Positions 63,291 to 64,000 of a DNA stretch of 64,000 nucleotides are shown here, piece by piece. Origin of the DNA: Tribonema minus (lineage: Eukaryota > Sar > Xanthophyceae > Tribonematales > Tribonemataceae); assembly GCA_017506865.1 (NCBI GenBank), contig JAFCMP010000004.1, positions 434,001 to 498,000 on the forward strand, in the 5' to 3' direction. The notes beneath the pieces were generated by a model, which saw nothing but the letters and a program-made list of their open reading frames with translations, ran no database searches and was not told the origin of the DNA. Made by a program: the position numbers and the translations under genes. Positions within the stretch are counted from its first letter, which is position 1; each line of letters begins with the position of its first letter.

Positions 63291-64000
63291 CACGCAATCC
63301 AGGCCGCCGCGTTAGTGAAGAGCTCCTCCTCCGAATGGCCAGCGATCTTCTTGCCACACGCATCGCCGAGGCAGTTTGCGATAAGTCTGCCATGCTCACA
63401 TCGCTTGTTGATTACGTCCTCCATTCCCTCCTCGGCGTGCGTGGCGCAGTGTGTCGCCTTGCCCCACTCGAATCCGTAGCTTGGTATGATCCTGCACGAA
63501 GGATGCTCGCATCGCTGGTGAACGACGTCCTCCATTCCTTCCTCGGCGTGCGTGGCGCAATGAGTCGCTTTGCCCCACTCGAGGTCGTAGCTCGGTTGAG
63601 TCTTGCACGAAGGATGGTCGCATCGCTTGTTGATCACGTCCTCCATGCCTTCCTCGGCGTGAGTGGCGCAGTGCGTCGCCTTGCCCAATTCGAGGCCGTA
63701 GCTCGGGCGAGCATCGCACGAAGGATGATCGCATCGCTTGCTGACCACGTTCTCCATTCCCTCCTCAGCGTGCTCCGAGCAATGCGTGGGCTTTCCCCAC
63801 TCGAATCCGTAGCTTGGATGGGTCATGCACGGAGGATGCTCGCATCGCTTGTTGACGACGTCCTCCATGCCTTCCTCGGCGTGAGTGGCGCAATGCGTCG
63901 CCTTGCCCCACTCGAATCCGTAGCTCGGACGGGTATCGCACGAAGGATGCTCGCATCGTTTGGCCATGACGTTCTCCATGCCTTCCTCGGCGTGATCGGC
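63215..64000 (-). CDS. EsV-1-7 repeat protein (partial, runs off window)
   Basis: The frame is open to the window edge, so the true start is not seen. Five full 37-residue repeats (111 bp each) follow a partial one. Each repeat has Cys-x4-Cys, then PSYGFEWGKATHC and A-T-H, that is C-x4-C-x15-C-x2-H with conserved GK and MEDV. A sixth repeat is truncated (KRCEHGRLIANCLGDACG). This is the EsV-1-7 motif, known from the Ectocarpus virus EsV-1 and from IMMEDIATE UPRIGHT of the brown alga Ectocarpus, and found in scattered algal lineages and large DNA viruses. The C terminus runs into a GGCAGC microsatellite (KRQRQRQRQRWR). Function unknown; a metal-binding, possibly signalling role is inferred. 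Confidence 0.85.
   Translation of the reverse strand, partial: ADHAEEGMENVMAKRCEHPSCDTRPSYGFEWGKATHCATHAEEGMEDVVNKRCEHPPCMTHPSYGFEWGKPTHCSEHAEEGMENVVSKRCDHPSCDARPSYGLELGKATHCATHAEEGMEDVINKRCDHPSCKTQPSYDLEWGKATHCATHAEEGMEDVVHQRCEHPSCRIIPSYGFEWGKATHCATHAEEGMEDVINKRCEHGRLIANCLGDACGKKIAGHSEEELFTNAAAWIAWGESSDAVASFLSKRQRQRQRQRWR

Noticed and set aside
63424-63979. CRISPR-like or satellite array
   Set aside because: The 111-bp repeats are contiguous, coding and encode EsV-1-7 motifs; there are no spacers.

Overview
The window is nuclear DNA of a eukaryote, most likely a unicellular alga and best guess a green alga (Chlorophyta). The evidence is GC-rich exons split by AT-richer introns with GTAAGT-like donors, one GC-AG intron, a TGTAA motif about 100 bases after the BUB3 stop codon, long G and C homopolymers, EsV-1-7 cysteine repeats, and a heavy load of LTR and non-LTR retroelements. 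There is no bacterial operon structure. Most of the sequence is intergenic DNA and mobile elements. All exon models below were built by eye from splice signals, reading frame and family resemblance.

Layout. From 1929 to 8255 there are two conserved housekeeping genes, transcribed divergently from a gap of about 0.5 kb: ORMDL (regulator of sphingolipid synthesis, minus strand, three exons) and BUB3 (spindle checkpoint WD40 protein, plus strand, six exons). Both are surrounded by degenerate copies of their own exon edges. A small possible aegerolysin-like gene (9111-9984) and a decayed tRNA-like sequence (about 10447-10523) follow.

From 11917 to 23064 lies a complete, apparently recent Ty3/gypsy-type LTR retrotransposon. 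Its two 362-bp LTRs look identical, it has a TCTG target duplication and a polypurine tract, and one 3169-residue open frame encodes Gag, a cytosine-5 DNA methyltransferase, protease, reverse transcriptase, RNase H, integrase, a chromodomain and two Tudor-like modules. Its primer-binding site is an exact 14-base complement of a segment inside its own LTR, which suggests Tf1-type self-priming. A decayed relative on the minus strand (23312-30007) adjoins it, also carries the methyltransferase, and may have been the insertion target.

From 30 to 38 kb there is repeat-rich DNA, a possible unknown multi-exon gene, a decayed non-LTR endonuclease fragment and a perfect 43-bp hairpin. A Ty1/copia element (38417-43172, minus strand) has 267-bp LTRs, a CGTCT target duplication, a half-tRNA type primer site and a single in-frame TGA. 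From 43 to 56 kb there are decayed repeats, a copia LTR relic, a 2-oxoglutarate/Fe(II) oxygenase-like gene (46522-47967) and possible DNA-transposon fragments. A five-exon gene at 56387-61105 fuses a coiled coil, a restriction-endonuclease-like domain and a FunK1-like kinase. The right end has another non-LTR endonuclease fragment and the start-truncated EsV-1-7 repeat gene that runs off the window.
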